In this document: one piece after another, positions 34,774 through 42,665 of the stretch
How positions within the stretch are numbered: position 1 is the first letter of the stretch
Layout: every line of letters begins with the position of its first letter
Assembly (NCBI GenBank): GCA_947311255.1
Contig: CAMZKL010000035.1
Span: forward strand, 1 to 42,665
DNA length: 42,665 nt
Direction: 5' to 3'
From: an uncultured Chlorobiota bacterium
GTDB lineage: Bacteria; Bacteroidota; Bacteroidia; Bacteroidales; JAADGE01
Made by a program: the position numbers and the translations under genes
Notes under the pieces: model-generated
Told to the model about the DNA's origin: nothing
The model's input: only the letters and a program-made list of their open reading frames with translations
Databases searched by the model: none

Positions 34774-36142
34774 TTTTATTTTTTACTTTTTCAGCAAAAC
34801 TTTTTAGTGAAGGGTCTCGTGCTCCTGTTAATAAAATTACATCTCCTTTTTTTAAATTAGCTTTTATTTTATGTATAAATTTCTCTCTATTTTTTTCATA
34901 GAAAGCATTTTTTTTATATTTTTTAATATCATTTATTAAATCTTCTGCTGAAATATTTTTACTAACAGACCCACCTGCATAGTAAATTTCAGACATCCAA
35001 ATTTCATCATTTTCTCTTAATGATTCAGAAATTTCTTTAACAAACTCTTTTTGTAAAAATTTTGTTGGTTTGAAGCCATGTGGTTGAAACCAAATTATTA
35101 ATTTGCTATTAGGAAATTGACATGCTTTTATTGATGCTGCAAGCTTTGCCGGATTATGAGCATAATCATCAATGATTGTTATTCCTTTTTCTTGCGAAAT
35201 TATTTGATGTCTTCTAAAAATTCCCTTGTATGATTTTAGAGCATCAGCAGATGTTTCAACTGTTATTCCTGCAATATTACATACAGCAACTGCTGCTGCA
35301 ACATTTTCAGCATTATGTCTTCCTATTTGTGAAAGTTTAAAATCAATACCATTAATGGTAAATAGAATTCTAAAACTTATTTGCTTAAATTTACAAATTC
35401 TAAAACCCGAACCAATGCTAAAGCCAAAGTTGTTTTTTTTTCTTATTGAAAGCTGTTTTGTCCTTTGAGTATCATTATTAACAACCAAAATATTTGAATT
35501 TTTAGAGAAAGTTTTAAATAATATATTTAATTCAGATAGCTTTTTATGGTCTTTTTCAATGTTTAAAATAATTCCAATTTTGGGTTTGTATTTTATTAAT
35601 GAACCATCCGATTCATCTGCTTCAATAATTAAAAAATCGCCTTTTCCGGAAATTGCATTTCCAATTTTTCCGTTTTTTTGAATATCAATTAAACCTGCTC
35701 CCGTTATTAATGAAGGTTCGTAAGCAGCAAATTTCATAATATGGTATATCATTGCAGAAACAGTCGATTTTCCGGATGTTCCGGCAACAGCTATTGTTTT
35801 TTTTGTTTGGCTGATTGCTGCAAGAATATCTGAACGCATTACAACAAGAATCCCTAAATCTAATACTTTTTTATATTCGGGAACTGTTGGTTCTATTGCA
35901 GATGAAATAATTACAATTTCTATTTTAGATGTAATCCCGGTGGTATCTTGCGGAAAACACTTAATACCTTCTTTTTCTAATTGTTTTTGGCGTTTTATTT
36001 TTTTAGTAGAAGAAAATTGTCTGTCAGAACCAGAAACATTTTTTTCAATACCTGATAAATATTGGGCAATTGCACTCATCCCATCACCGGCAATTCCTAT
36101 AAAGAAATAATTTTGTATATCTTTTATGTTTATTTTTGACAT
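34763..36142 (-). CDS. Mur ligase family protein (MurC/Mpl-like)
   Basis: 459 residues with the three Mur ligase domains: N-terminal Rossmann-like (FIGIAGDGMSAIAQYL, ISSAIEPTVPEY), central ATP-binding (GTSGKST at 121-127; FLIIEADESDGSL) and C-terminal (GIFRRHQII, ITIIDDYAHNPAKLAASIKA, GDVILLTGARDPS). MurC adds L-Ala to UDP-MurNAc and Mpl recycles a tripeptide. Here the P-loop reads TSGKST rather than the usual THGKTT, and the gene is not in a division/cell-wall cluster, so this may be a second, divergent ligase with a different substrate rather than the main MurC. It is 5 bases downstream of a SpoU methyltransferase gene and probably co-transcribed with it. Confidence 0.85.
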   Translation of the reverse strand: MSKINIKDIQNYFFIGIAGDGMSAIAQYLSGIEKNVSGSDRQFSSTKKIKRQKQLEKEGIKCFPQDTTGITSKIEIVIISSAIEPTVPEYKKVLDLGILVVMRSDILAAISQTKKTIAVAGTSGKSTVSAMIYHIMKFAAYEPSLITGAGLIDIQKNGKIGNAISGKGDFLIIEADESDGSLIKYKPKIGIILNIEKDHKKLSELNILFKTFSKNSNILVVNNDTQRTKQLSIRKKNNFGFSIGSGFRICKFKQISFRILFTINGIDFKLSQIGRHNAENVAAAVAVCNIAGITVETSADALKSYKGIFRRHQIISQEKGITIIDDYAHNPAKLAASIKACQFPNSKLIIWFQPHGFKPTKFLQKEFVKEISESLRENDEIWMSEIYYAGGSVSKNISAEDLINDIKKYKKNAFYEKNREKFIHKIKANLKKGDVILLTGARDPSLKSFAEKVKNKIIE

Positions 36143-36147
36143 AATAT

Positions 36148-36675
36148 TTATTTTAAATTTTTATAAAAATCCCAAAGAACAACCCCAGCACTAACAGAAA
36201 TATTTAAAGAATGTTTAGTTCCTTCTTGCGGTATTTCAATACAATAATCGCATAGGTTAACAATGTTTTGTTGTACACCTTTTACTTCATTTCCAAAAAT
36301 TAATGCGTATTTTTCATTTTTTTTTATATTAAAATTTTGCAAAAGAATACTGTTTTTTACTTGCTCAATTGCTACAATTGTATAGTATTTAGATTTTAAA
36401 TGAATTATTGCATCTTTTATGTTGTTATAATATTCCCAATTTACTGATTCTGTTGCTCCTAGTGCTGTTTTTCTAATATCATTATGTGGAGGTTTTGCTG
36501 TTATTCCACAAAGAAAAATTTTCTCAATTAAGAATGCGTCAGAAGTTCTAAAAACAGATCCTATATTATTCATGCTTCTAATATTATCTAAAATAATAGT
36601 AACAGGAATCTTTTCTGATTTCTTAAACTCATTAATTGTTTTTCTTGCTAACTCGCTGTTTTTTAGTTTTCTCAT
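36148..36675 (-). CDS. SpoU/TrmH-family RNA 2'-O-methyltransferase
   Basis: 175 residues with the three SPOUT motifs: NIRSMNNIGSVFRTSDAF (motif 1), LIFGNEVKGV (motif 2) and IPQEGTKHSLNISVSAGVVL (motif 3), which form the knotted SAM-binding site. It methylates the ribose 2'-OH of tRNA or rRNA; the exact target is not evident. There is no extra N-terminal RNA-binding domain, so it resembles short TrmH-like forms. It sits 5 bases upstream of the Mur ligase gene. Confidence 0.92.
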   Translation of the reverse strand: MRKLKNSELARKTINEFKKSEKIPVTIILDNIRSMNNIGSVFRTSDAFLIEKIFLCGITAKPPHNDIRKTALGATESVNWEYYNNIKDAIIHLKSKYYTIVAIEQVKNSILLQNFNIKKNEKYALIFGNEVKGVQQNIVNLCDYCIEIPQEGTKHSLNISVSAGVVLWDFYKNLK

Positions 36676-36771
36676 AGATAATTTTTAAAATATTTATTGA
36701 GTTTTTTTTAATTTGTTTTTAAAATATGCTGTAAAATATATATCCGGTTTTTTTAATTTGTATAAAAAAAC

Positions 36772-36779
36772 TAAATTTG
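36772..36779 (+). promoter_or_regulatory. -7 promoter element TAAATTTG upstream of sucC
   Basis: Exact TAnnTTTG match, about 45 bases before the ATG at 36825. The -33 region is T-rich without a clear TTTG at the right spacing. Confidence 0.45.
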
Positions 36780-36824
36780 GAACTTTAAAAATAAAAATTT
36801 TCACAATAATATAAAATAAAAAGA

Positions 36825-38012
36825 ATGAATTTACACGAATATCAAGGAAAAGAGCTTCTTAAAAGTTTCGGAGTTAAAATTCAAGAGGGAATTGTTGCAA
36901 ATACTCCTGATGAAGCTGTTGCAGCTGCTCAAAAATTAACAGAAAAAACCGGAACAAGTTGGTGGGTTGTAAAAGCTCAAATTCATGCTGGAGGAAGAGG
37001 AAAAGGTGGGGGAGTTAAACTTGCAAAATCACTGGATGAAGTTAAAAAAATATCTGACGATATTCTGGGAATGCAACTTATTACACATCAGACAGGACCT
37101 GAGGGAAAACAAGTTAATAAAGTTTTAATAGGACAAGATGTATATTACCCTGGCGAAAGCGAAACAAAAGAGTATTACATGAGTGTTTTATTGAATAGAC
37201 AAACCGGAAGAAATATTGTTATGTATTCAACCGAAGGAGGAATGGATATTGAAACTGTTGCTGAAAAAACTCCACATCTTATTCATAAAGAGGAGATTGA
37301 CCCAAAAACAGGTCTGCTTCCTTTCCAAGCAAGACGTATAGCTTTTAATTTAGGCTTAGAAGGAAATGCTTTTAAAGATATGACAAAATTTGTTTCTTCA
37401 TTATACACAGCTTATGATAAAAGTGATGCATCAATGTTTGAAATTAATCCAGTTTTAAAAACTTCTGATAATCAAATATTAGCAGTAGATTCAAAAGTTA
37501 ATATTGATGATAATGCTCTTTATAGACAAAAGAACCTTGCAGAAATGCGAGATTTAACAGAAGAAGACCCTGCAGAAGTTGAGGCAGGAAAATATAATCT
37601 TAATTTCATTAAACTTGATGGAAATGTTGGTTGTATGGTTAATGGTGCTGGACTTGCAATGGCAACAATGGATATTATAAAAATGTCGGGTGGTTCACCT
37701 GCTAATTTTCTTGATGTTGGAGGAACTGCAAATGCAGAAACTGTTGAAGCAGGTTTTAGAATTATTCTTCAAGATAAAAATGTTAAAGCTATTTTACTAA
37801 ATATTTTTGGTGGTATTGTTCGTTGCGATAGGGTTGCACAAGGTGTTGTTGATGCGTATAAGTCAATTGGAGATATTAAAATTCCTGTTATTGTAAGATT
37901 ACAAGGAACAAATGCTATTGAAGGAAAAGACTTAATTGATAATTCTGGTTTAAAAGTTCATTCTGCTATTACTTTGCAAGAAGCTGCAAATTTAGTGGAG
38001 AAATTAGTATAA
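36825..38012 (+). CDS. sucC: ADP-forming succinate-CoA ligase beta subunit
   Basis: 395 residues, full length. Succinyl-CoA synthetase makes ATP from succinyl-CoA in the citric-acid cycle, or runs in reverse in the reductive branch of fermenters. An ATP-grasp domain starts MNLHEYQGKELLKSFGV, with IHAGGRGKGGGVKLAKS and the metal-binding MFEINPVL. The C-terminal ligase domain has GCMVNGAGLAMATMDI, FLDVGGTA and IFGGIVRCDRVAQG. sucD is not next to it; a terminator follows directly, and separate sucC/sucD genes occur in Bacteroidota. Confidence 0.97.
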   Translation: MNLHEYQGKELLKSFGVKIQEGIVANTPDEAVAAAQKLTEKTGTSWWVVKAQIHAGGRGKGGGVKLAKSLDEVKKISDDILGMQLITHQTGPEGKQVNKVLIGQDVYYPGESETKEYYMSVLLNRQTGRNIVMYSTEGGMDIETVAEKTPHLIHKEEIDPKTGLLPFQARRIAFNLGLEGNAFKDMTKFVSSLYTAYDKSDASMFEINPVLKTSDNQILAVDSKVNIDDNALYRQKNLAEMRDLTEEDPAEVEAGKYNLNFIKLDGNVGCMVNGAGLAMATMDIIKMSGGSPANFLDVGGTANAETVEAGFRIILQDKNVKAILLNIFGGIVRCDRVAQGVVDAYKSIGDIKIPVIVRLQGTNAIEGKDLIDNSGLKVHSAITLQEAANLVEKLV

Positions 38013-38036
38013 AGTTTTTTTTTGATAAATAAGAAT

Positions 38037-38073
38037 AAAACAAATCGAATATATTGGTTTGTTTTGTTCTTTA
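38037..38073 (+). terminator. Intrinsic terminator after sucC
   Basis: Hairpin AAAACAAATC with TGGTTTGTTTT, loop of about eight bases, then TTCTTTATTTT. It lies about 25 bases past the sucC stop. Confidence 0.65.
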
Positions 38074-38105
38074 TTTTATATAAATGCTACTGCTTTTTCA
38101 AGTTT

Positions 38106-38160
38106 GCAAACGTTAATTATTATTAAATTATGTAATAAATAATAAAATAATTACGTTTGC
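38106..38160 (+). promoter_or_regulatory. porV upstream inverted repeat overlapping a -7 element
   Basis: Left arm GCAAACGTTAATTATT at 38106-38121 and right arm AATAATTACGTTTGC at 38146-38160 are reverse complements apart from one extra base, separated by about 24 AT-rich bases. The right arm contains TACGTTTG (38152-38159), an exact TAnnTTTG -7 match, 31 bases before the porV ATG. It could be an operator or a DNA cruciform; no regulator is identified. Confidence 0.5.
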
Positions 38161-38190
38161 AGTCTGATATTAATAATTAAGAGAGAAATA

Positions 38191-39393
38191 ATGTTGAAAA
38201 GAATTTTTTTAAGTATCACGGTTTTATTTAGTATAGTTGCAAGTAATTTTGCACAAAACCGTATTGGTCAAAATTTTAATGCAATTACAACCGGAGTCCC
38301 ATTTTTAACAATTTCACCGGATGCACGCTCAGGTGCTTTGGGAGATGCCGGAGTAGCATCAAGTCCTGATGCAAATTCAATACATTGGAATCCTGCAAAA
38401 TATGCATTTATTGAGGAAGATGTAACTTTAAACTTATCATATGTTCCTTGGTTAAGAAATTTGGTTAAAGACATAAATTTTCAAAGTATTTCTGGTTCTT
38501 ATAAATTGAGTAAAAACCAAGCTCTTGCTGCTTCTTTAATGTATTTTTCTCTCGGAGAAATGGATTTCACTGATAAGGCAGGAACAGTAGTTGTACCAAA
38601 TGCAAGACCAAATGAATTTTCTTTCGATCTTGCTTATGCACTAAAATTATCAAAAAATATGTCTGGTGGTATTGCTGTAAGATATATACATTCTAACTTA
38701 ACTGGTGGGTTTGCACAAGCAGGAAGCAGTCCTACAAAAGCAGGGAATGCTGTTGCAGCAGATATTTCTTATTTTTTCACAAAAGATATGAAACTTGAAG
38801 ATAAAACAGGAACTTTTAATTTTGGGTTTAATATTTCAAATCTTGGAAATAAGATTTCTTATAGTGCAGATAATGCCTATAATGACTTTTTACCGGCAAA
38901 TTTAAGAGTTGGAGCTTCGTATAAACTCAATTTAGATGAATATAATTCAATAACTGCAATGTTAGATATAAACAAATTGTTAGTTCCTACACCTCCTATT
39001 TACGGTCCGGATACAACTGATACCGGAGAAAAAATTATGCATGGAAAGTCTGACGATGTTTCAGTTCCTGTTGGGATATTTCAATCTTTTGGAGATGCTC
39101 CCGGAGGTTTTCAAGAAGAAATGCACGAATTAATGTATTCTGCCGGAATTGAGTATTGGTATGTAAATCAATTTGCAATTAGAGCAGGATATTTTGATGA
39201 GCATGGCACAAAAGGAAATAGAAAATATTTTACAATGGGAATTGGTGTAAAATTAAATGTTTTAAATTTTGATTTTGCATACGTAGTTCCAACTGCAGGA
39301 AGACAAAACCCACTAGCTAACACTCTCCGTTTTACTCTTGGGTTTAATTTGAAAAGTTTAGCTAATAAAAAGACTACTAAGAAAAAATCTTAG
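38191..39393 (+). CDS. porV: Type IX secretion outer-membrane protein PorV
   Basis: 400 residues with a signal peptide (MLKRIFLSITVLFSIVASNF then AQ). A FadL-like beta-barrel of the PorV/LptO family: GVPFLTISPDARSGALGDAG, SSPDANSIHWNPAKYAF, SYVPWLRNLVKDI and a late IEYWYVNQFAIRAGYFDE are characteristic. PorV is the shuttle and outer-membrane partner of the type IX secretion system, which delivers cargo with C-terminal sorting domains to the surface (with PorU). This fits the type IX-sorted fragment at the window's right end. PorU is not adjacent. Confidence 0.93.
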   Translation: MLKRIFLSITVLFSIVASNFAQNRIGQNFNAITTGVPFLTISPDARSGALGDAGVASSPDANSIHWNPAKYAFIEEDVTLNLSYVPWLRNLVKDINFQSISGSYKLSKNQALAASLMYFSLGEMDFTDKAGTVVVPNARPNEFSFDLAYALKLSKNMSGGIAVRYIHSNLTGGFAQAGSSPTKAGNAVAADISYFFTKDMKLEDKTGTFNFGFNISNLGNKISYSADNAYNDFLPANLRVGASYKLNLDEYNSITAMLDINKLLVPTPPIYGPDTTDTGEKIMHGKSDDVSVPVGIFQSFGDAPGGFQEEMHELMYSAGIEYWYVNQFAIRAGYFDEHGTKGNRKYFTMGIGVKLNVLNFDFAYVVPTAGRQNPLANTLRFTLGFNLKSLANKKTTKKKS

Positions 39394-39414
39394 AAGTCCC
39401 CCTTAAAATAATAA

Positions 39415-39450
39415 GAAATCCCTTTGATTATTTATCAGAGGGATTTTTTT
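39415..39450 (+). terminator. Intrinsic terminator between porV and clpB
   Basis: Stem AAATCCCT and TGAT with ATCA and AGGGATTT, loop TATTT, followed by a T-run. It serves porV and may work weakly for clpB, which converges on it. Confidence 0.8.
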
Positions 39451-39471
39451 ATGCAATTTTATTAATATGGC

Positions 39472-42063
39472 TTAATTATTAAAAATAATCTCATTATCCT
39501 TAGCATCAATTAATATTTCAGACTGACTTTCAACCGAATTTGCTAAAACAGCCTTTGCAAGTTCATTAATAATTTCTTTTTGAAGAATTCTTTTTACTGG
39601 TCTTGCTCCATATTGTGGCTCATAACTTTTTTCTGATAAATAATCTATTGCTTTTTCTGTAAATTTTGCTTTTATATTATTTTCAAGCAACATTTTTCTT
39701 AACTTATCTATCTGTAACACAACAATTTGTTTAATCTCATCTCTTGTTAAAGGTGTAAACATAATTATTTCATCTATTCTGTTTAGCAACTCAGGTCGCA
39801 TTGTCTTTTTTAGTAAATCTAAAACTTGCTCCTGAGTTTTTTCAACAACTTTATCATAAGTTTTGTCAGTAACATCTTCAAAATTGCTATAAATAAGATG
39901 TGAACCAATATTTGAAGTCATAATAATAATTGTGTTTTTGAAATTAACAGTTCTTCCTTTATTATCTGTTAAAATACCATCATCAAGCACTTGTAAAAGA
40001 ATGTTAAAAACATCAGGATGAGCTTTTTCAATTTCATCTAATAAAATTACAGAATAAGGTTTTCTGCGAACTGCTTCTGTTAATTGCCCACCTTCATCGT
40101 AACCAACATATCCGGGAGGTGCTCCCAAAAGTCGTGATACTGAATGCCTTTCTTGATATTCCGACATATCAATTCTTGTCATCATGTGTTCATCATCAAA
40201 AAGGAATTCTGCAAGTGCTTTTGCCAAATAAGTTTTTCCAACACCTGTTGTTCCCATAAAAATAAATGAACCAATCGGTTTTCTTGGATCTTGCATTCCT
40301 GCTCTGCTTCTTCTAACTGCATCTGCAACTGCCTGAATTGCTTCATCTTGTCCAATTACTTTTTTATGAAGTTCATCTTCTAATAAAAGTAATTTATCCC
40401 TTTCGCTTTTTATCATTTTGTTTACAGGAATTCCTGTCCAGTTTGAAATAACCTCTGCAATATCATCATAATCAACCTCTTCCTTTAAAAGAGAACCATT
40501 TGATTGCACTTCGGATAATTGAGATTTATATTCCTCAATTTTATTTTCTTCTTCTTTTAGTCTTCCATACCTTAGCTCTGCAACTTTTTCGTAATTTCCA
40601 TCTCTTTCGGCTTGGGTAGCTTCAAATTTAATTTCTTCAATGGCTTTTTTTCCTGCCTGTATTTTATCAATAACTTCTTTTTCCGATTTCCATTTTGCAG
40701 TTAATGAAGCTAATACTTCCTGATTTTCAGAAATTTGTTTATCCAAGAAATCAAGTTTTTTCTTGTTCCTTTCTCTTTTAATTGCCTCACGCTCAATTTC
40801 AAGTTGCAACACACGTCTTCTAATCTCATCAATTTCGCCAGGAACTGAATTCATTTCCAAACGAAGTTTAGAGGCAGCTTCATCAATTAAATCAATAGCT
40901 TTATCGGGCAAATGTCTATCGCTTATATATCTTTGCGAAAGTTTTACGGCAGCAATAATTGCATCATCTTTAATTCTTACTTTATGATGTGTTTCATATC
41001 GCTCCTTTAAACCTCTTAAAATTGAGATACTATCTTCTGTATCAGGTTCATCAACCATTACTTTTTGAAAACGGCGTTCAAGAGCTTTATCTTTTTCAAA
41101 ATATTTTTGGTATTCATTTAAAGTTGTTGCTCCCACAGCTTTTAGCTCTCCTCTTGCAAGAGCAGGTTTAAGAATATTTGCGGCATCCATTGCCCCGTCG
41201 CCTTTTCCTGCTCCAACCAATGTGTGTATTTCATCAATAAAAAGAATAATTTCTCCATTTGATGCAATTACTTCTTTTACAACAGATTTGAGCCTTTCTT
41301 CAAACTCGCCTTTATATTTTGCTCCGGCAATTAATGCGCCCATATCCAAAGAGAAAAATTGCTTGGTTTTTAAATTCTCAGGGACATCTCCATTTACTAT
41401 TCTTTGGGCAATACCCTCAGCAATTGCAGTTTTACCAACACCTGGTTCACCAATTAAAATGGGATTATTCTTTGTTCTTCTAGAAAGAATTTGTAAAACT
41501 CTTCTTATTTCTTCATCACGACCAATTACGGGGTCTAACTTTCCGCTTCTTGCACTTTCATTAAGGTTTACTGCAAATCTGTTTAATGAATTAAAAGTAT
41601 CTTCTGCATTCTGACTATTTACTTTTTCTCCTTTGCGAAGTTCGTCAATTGCTTTTATCAACTCTTTTTCATTCATTCCTGCATCTTTCAAAATTTGAGA
41701 AACTTTGCCCCCATTTTTCAATAAAGAAATTATTAAACTTTCTATTGAAACAAACTTATCGCCTCTTTTTTCTGAAATATTTACGGCTTTTTGCAAAACT
41801 GTATGTGCATCTGGCGAAAGATATGAGTCTGCTCCTCCTGAAACTTTTGGATAGCCATCAATTATTGATTTTATAACAGACTTTAAATTTTGAATATTAA
41901 TTCCTAACTTATTAAAAATAAATGTGCTAACATTCTCTGCTTCTTCAATTATTCCTCTTAGAATATGTGCAGGTTCAATTGCTTGATGGTTTTTTGATTT
42001 TGCAATCTCAGATGCCTTTGTAACAGCTTCTTGCGATTTTATTGTAAAATTATTTAAGTTCAT
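39472..42063 (-). CDS. clpB: ATP-dependent chaperone ClpB
   Basis: 863 residues, full length. An N-terminal Clp repeat domain (1 to about 145); AAA+ module 1 with [13 protein letters not shown] and [17 protein letters not shown]; a long coiled-coil middle domain (about 405-525), the mark of ClpB as opposed to ClpA/ClpC; AAA+ module 2 with [14 protein letters not shown] and [14 protein letters not shown]. It has no ClpP-binding loop. It pulls polypeptides from aggregates together with DnaK. A -7 element TATATTTG lies about 55 bases upstream; no CIRCE element was seen. Confidence 0.97.
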   Translation of the reverse strand: MNLNNFTIKSQEAVTKASEIAKSKNHQAIEPAHILRGIIEEAENVSTFIFNKLGINIQNLKSVIKSIIDGYPKVSGGADSYLSPDAHTVLQKAVNISEKRGDKFVSIESLIISLLKNGGKVSQILKDAGMNEKELIKAIDELRKGEKVNSQNAEDTFNSLNRFAVNLNESARSGKLDPVIGRDEEIRRVLQILSRRTKNNPILIGEPGVGKTAIAEGIAQRIVNGDVPENLKTKQFFSLDMGALIAGAKYKGEFEERLKSVVKEVIASNGEIILFIDEIHTLVGAGKGDGAMDAANILKPALARGELKAVGATTLNEYQKYFEKDKALERRFQKVMVDEPDTEDSISILRGLKERYETHHKVRIKDDAIIAAVKLSQRYISDRHLPDKAIDLIDEAASKLRLEMNSVPGEIDEIRRRVLQLEIEREAIKRERNKKKLDFLDKQISENQEVLASLTAKWKSEKEVIDKIQAGKKAIEEIKFEATQAERDGNYEKVAELRYGRLKEEENKIEEYKSQLSEVQSNGSLLKEEVDYDDIAEVISNWTGIPVNKMIKSERDKLLLLEDELHKKVIGQDEAIQAVADAVRRSRAGMQDPRKPIGSFIFMGTTGVGKTYLAKALAEFLFDDEHMMTRIDMSEYQERHSVSRLLGAPPGYVGYDEGGQLTEAVRRKPYSVILLDEIEKAHPDVFNILLQVLDDGILTDNKGRTVNFKNTIIIMTSNIGSHLIYSNFEDVTDKTYDKVVEKTQEQVLDLLKKTMRPELLNRIDEIIMFTPLTRDEIKQIVVLQIDKLRKMLLENNIKAKFTEKAIDYLSEKSYEPQYGARPVKRILQKEIINELAKAVLANSVESQSEILIDAKDNEIIFNN

Positions 42064-42117
42064 ATTTTAATTGTTTATCTGTTTATTTGATTAATTGTTT
42101 ATCAGTTTTTTAATTTA

Positions 42118-42125
42118 CAAATATA
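42118..42125 (-). promoter_or_regulatory. -7 promoter element TATATTTG of clpB
   Basis: Exact TAnnTTTG match on the minus strand, 54 bases before the clpB ATG. No clear -33 element. Confidence 0.42.
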
Positions 42126-42341
42126 CGACCTATATTAAAATCGGAAAGAATGTCATTGAAAAAAACACATTACACGACAAAATGGCTGATTGTTAATTGT
42201 TTAGATGTTTATTTTGTCATATTTTATCAAGGAAAAGCCATACTCTTGTTTTTCAACACAATTTATGAGATTTAACAATCTAAACTAAAGTTTTTAAGAA
42301 TAATGGAACTAAAAAATTTAAAAATCAAAAATTACTGTTAT

Positions 42342-42366
42342 CGTGACACGTTCTAACGTGACACGG
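42342..42366. repeat. Paired CGTGACACG motif
   Basis: CGTGACACG occurs twice (42342-42350 and 42358-42366) separated by TTCTAA and one further base. Each copy is itself near-palindromic (CGTG-A-CACG). It resembles small interspersed repeats of Bacteroidota. No gene is associated. Confidence 0.5.
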
Positions 42367-42440
42367 TTCAAAATAAATTAATTTTAACAAAGTATGAGTT
42401 TGCCCTACATATTTTATAAATTAAAAAAATGCAAAAATAA

Positions 42441-42470
42441 AAGCGAGGAACAATTTATCGTTCCTCGCTT
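42441..42470 (-). terminator. Intrinsic terminator of the type IX-sorted protein gene
   Basis: Perfect 11-bp stem AAGCGAGGAAC with GTTCCTCGCTT, loop of 8, followed on the minus strand by TTATTTTTG. It lies 39 bases past the stop at 42509. Confidence 0.88.
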
Positions 42471-42508
42471 GCTTTTATTTAAATTTTTTTTTTTTAAAAG
42501 AATATTTT

Positions 42509-42664
42509 TTATTGTTTAATAATTTTGAATGTTTTATAAATATGATTTTCGTTGTTTTTTATTAGTATAAAATAAATTCCATTGGCATAATTCTGCATAT
42601 TTATCTTGCAGTTTTGTTTATGCTTATTTGTATATAAATTATTCCCTATTTCGTTAAAAACTGT
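42509..42664 (-). CDS. 3' end of a type IX secretion (Por-type) sorted protein
   Basis: 51 codons and a stop, open at the window edge, so the gene continues to the right. The final residues, including NYANGIYFILIKNN then YKTFKIIKQ, match the end of the type A T9SS C-terminal sorting domain (G-x-Y-F followed by K-x-x-K-I-I-K). Such proteins are exported through the type IX system and attached to or released from the cell surface. The nature of the rest of the protein is unknown. Its presence agrees with porV at 38191. Confidence 0.75.
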   Translation of the reverse strand, partial: TVFNEIGNNLYTNKHKQNCKINMQNYANGIYFILIKNNENHIYKTFKIIKQ

Positions 42665-42665
42665 A

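Larger units (their letters stand above)
42064..42440. other. Intergenic region upstream of clpB
   Basis: About 380 bases with no gene. It holds the clpB promoter element (42118-42125), a CGTGACACG direct-repeat motif (42342-42366) and otherwise AT-rich DNA. A terminator for the next gene begins at 42441. Confidence 0.5.

Noticed and set aside
41222-41614. A 130-codon plus-strand frame opposite clpB
   Set aside because: Shadow of the clpB AAA+ module 1 region; no independent signals.
1-42665. CRISPR arrays, rRNA genes, integrases, prophage
   Set aside because: No regularly spaced repeats, no rRNA-like sequence and no recombinase or phage structural gene were seen on either strand.

Overview
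The window is AT-rich chromosomal DNA from a member of the Bacteroidota, probably an anaerobic or facultative Bacteroidales-like lineage. Evidence for this: a PorV-type outer-membrane protein of the type IX secretion system, a second gene whose C-terminus looks like a type IX sorting domain, a TonB receptor with a carboxypeptidase-like N-terminal domain, a DUF5916 protein, and several promoters matching the Bacteroidota -7 element TAnnTTTG. No phage, integrase, transposase, CRISPR array or rRNA was seen.

Layout. (1) 9-3677, minus strand: an operon resembling the 'orange protein' (ORP) cluster of anaerobes. It encodes a DUF5320 protein, a small zinc-ribbon protein, two MinD/Mrp-type ATPases carrying two [4Fe-4S] motifs each, an unrecognised protein and a NifX-like FeMo-cofactor-family protein. 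Two of the genes are frameshifted. Its promoter has a palindrome exactly in the -33/-7 spacer. (2) 3752-8327: a TonB-dependent receptor divergent from an orphan molybdopterin-binding subunit of the xanthine dehydrogenase family. (3) 8328-11405: a DUF5916 outer-membrane protein gene bracketed by two related palindromic, MITE-like elements. (4) 11406-19800: a soluble multi-PAS histidine kinase, uvrA, an ECF-type sigma factor, and a divergent histidine kinase/LytTR regulator pair; the kinase is frameshifted at an 8-base homopolymer. (5) 19805-25585, minus: pheT, panB, a small membrane protein, an FKBP lipoprotein and a TPR protein. (6) 25622-30391, plus: a receiver-like/PEP-synthase-ATP-binding fusion protein preceded by a leader that carries an intrinsic terminator, then an M18 aminopeptidase. 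(7) 30465-36675: dnaA, two secreted proteins of unknown function, tRNA-Gln, folK, a MurC-like ligase and a SpoU methyltransferase. (8) 36825-42664: sucC, porV, clpB and the 3' end of a type IX-sorted protein gene.

Most of the window is ordinary housekeeping and envelope content. The parts deserving attention are the ORP-like operon with its operator and its decay, three frameshifts that each repair cleanly on paper, the palindromic element pair, the terminator-containing leader, and the porV upstream inverted repeat. I did not find a clear, wholly new multi-gene system. The closest candidates are the ORP-like operon (including its unrecognised 237-residue member) and the leader-controlled receiver/ATP-binding fusion.
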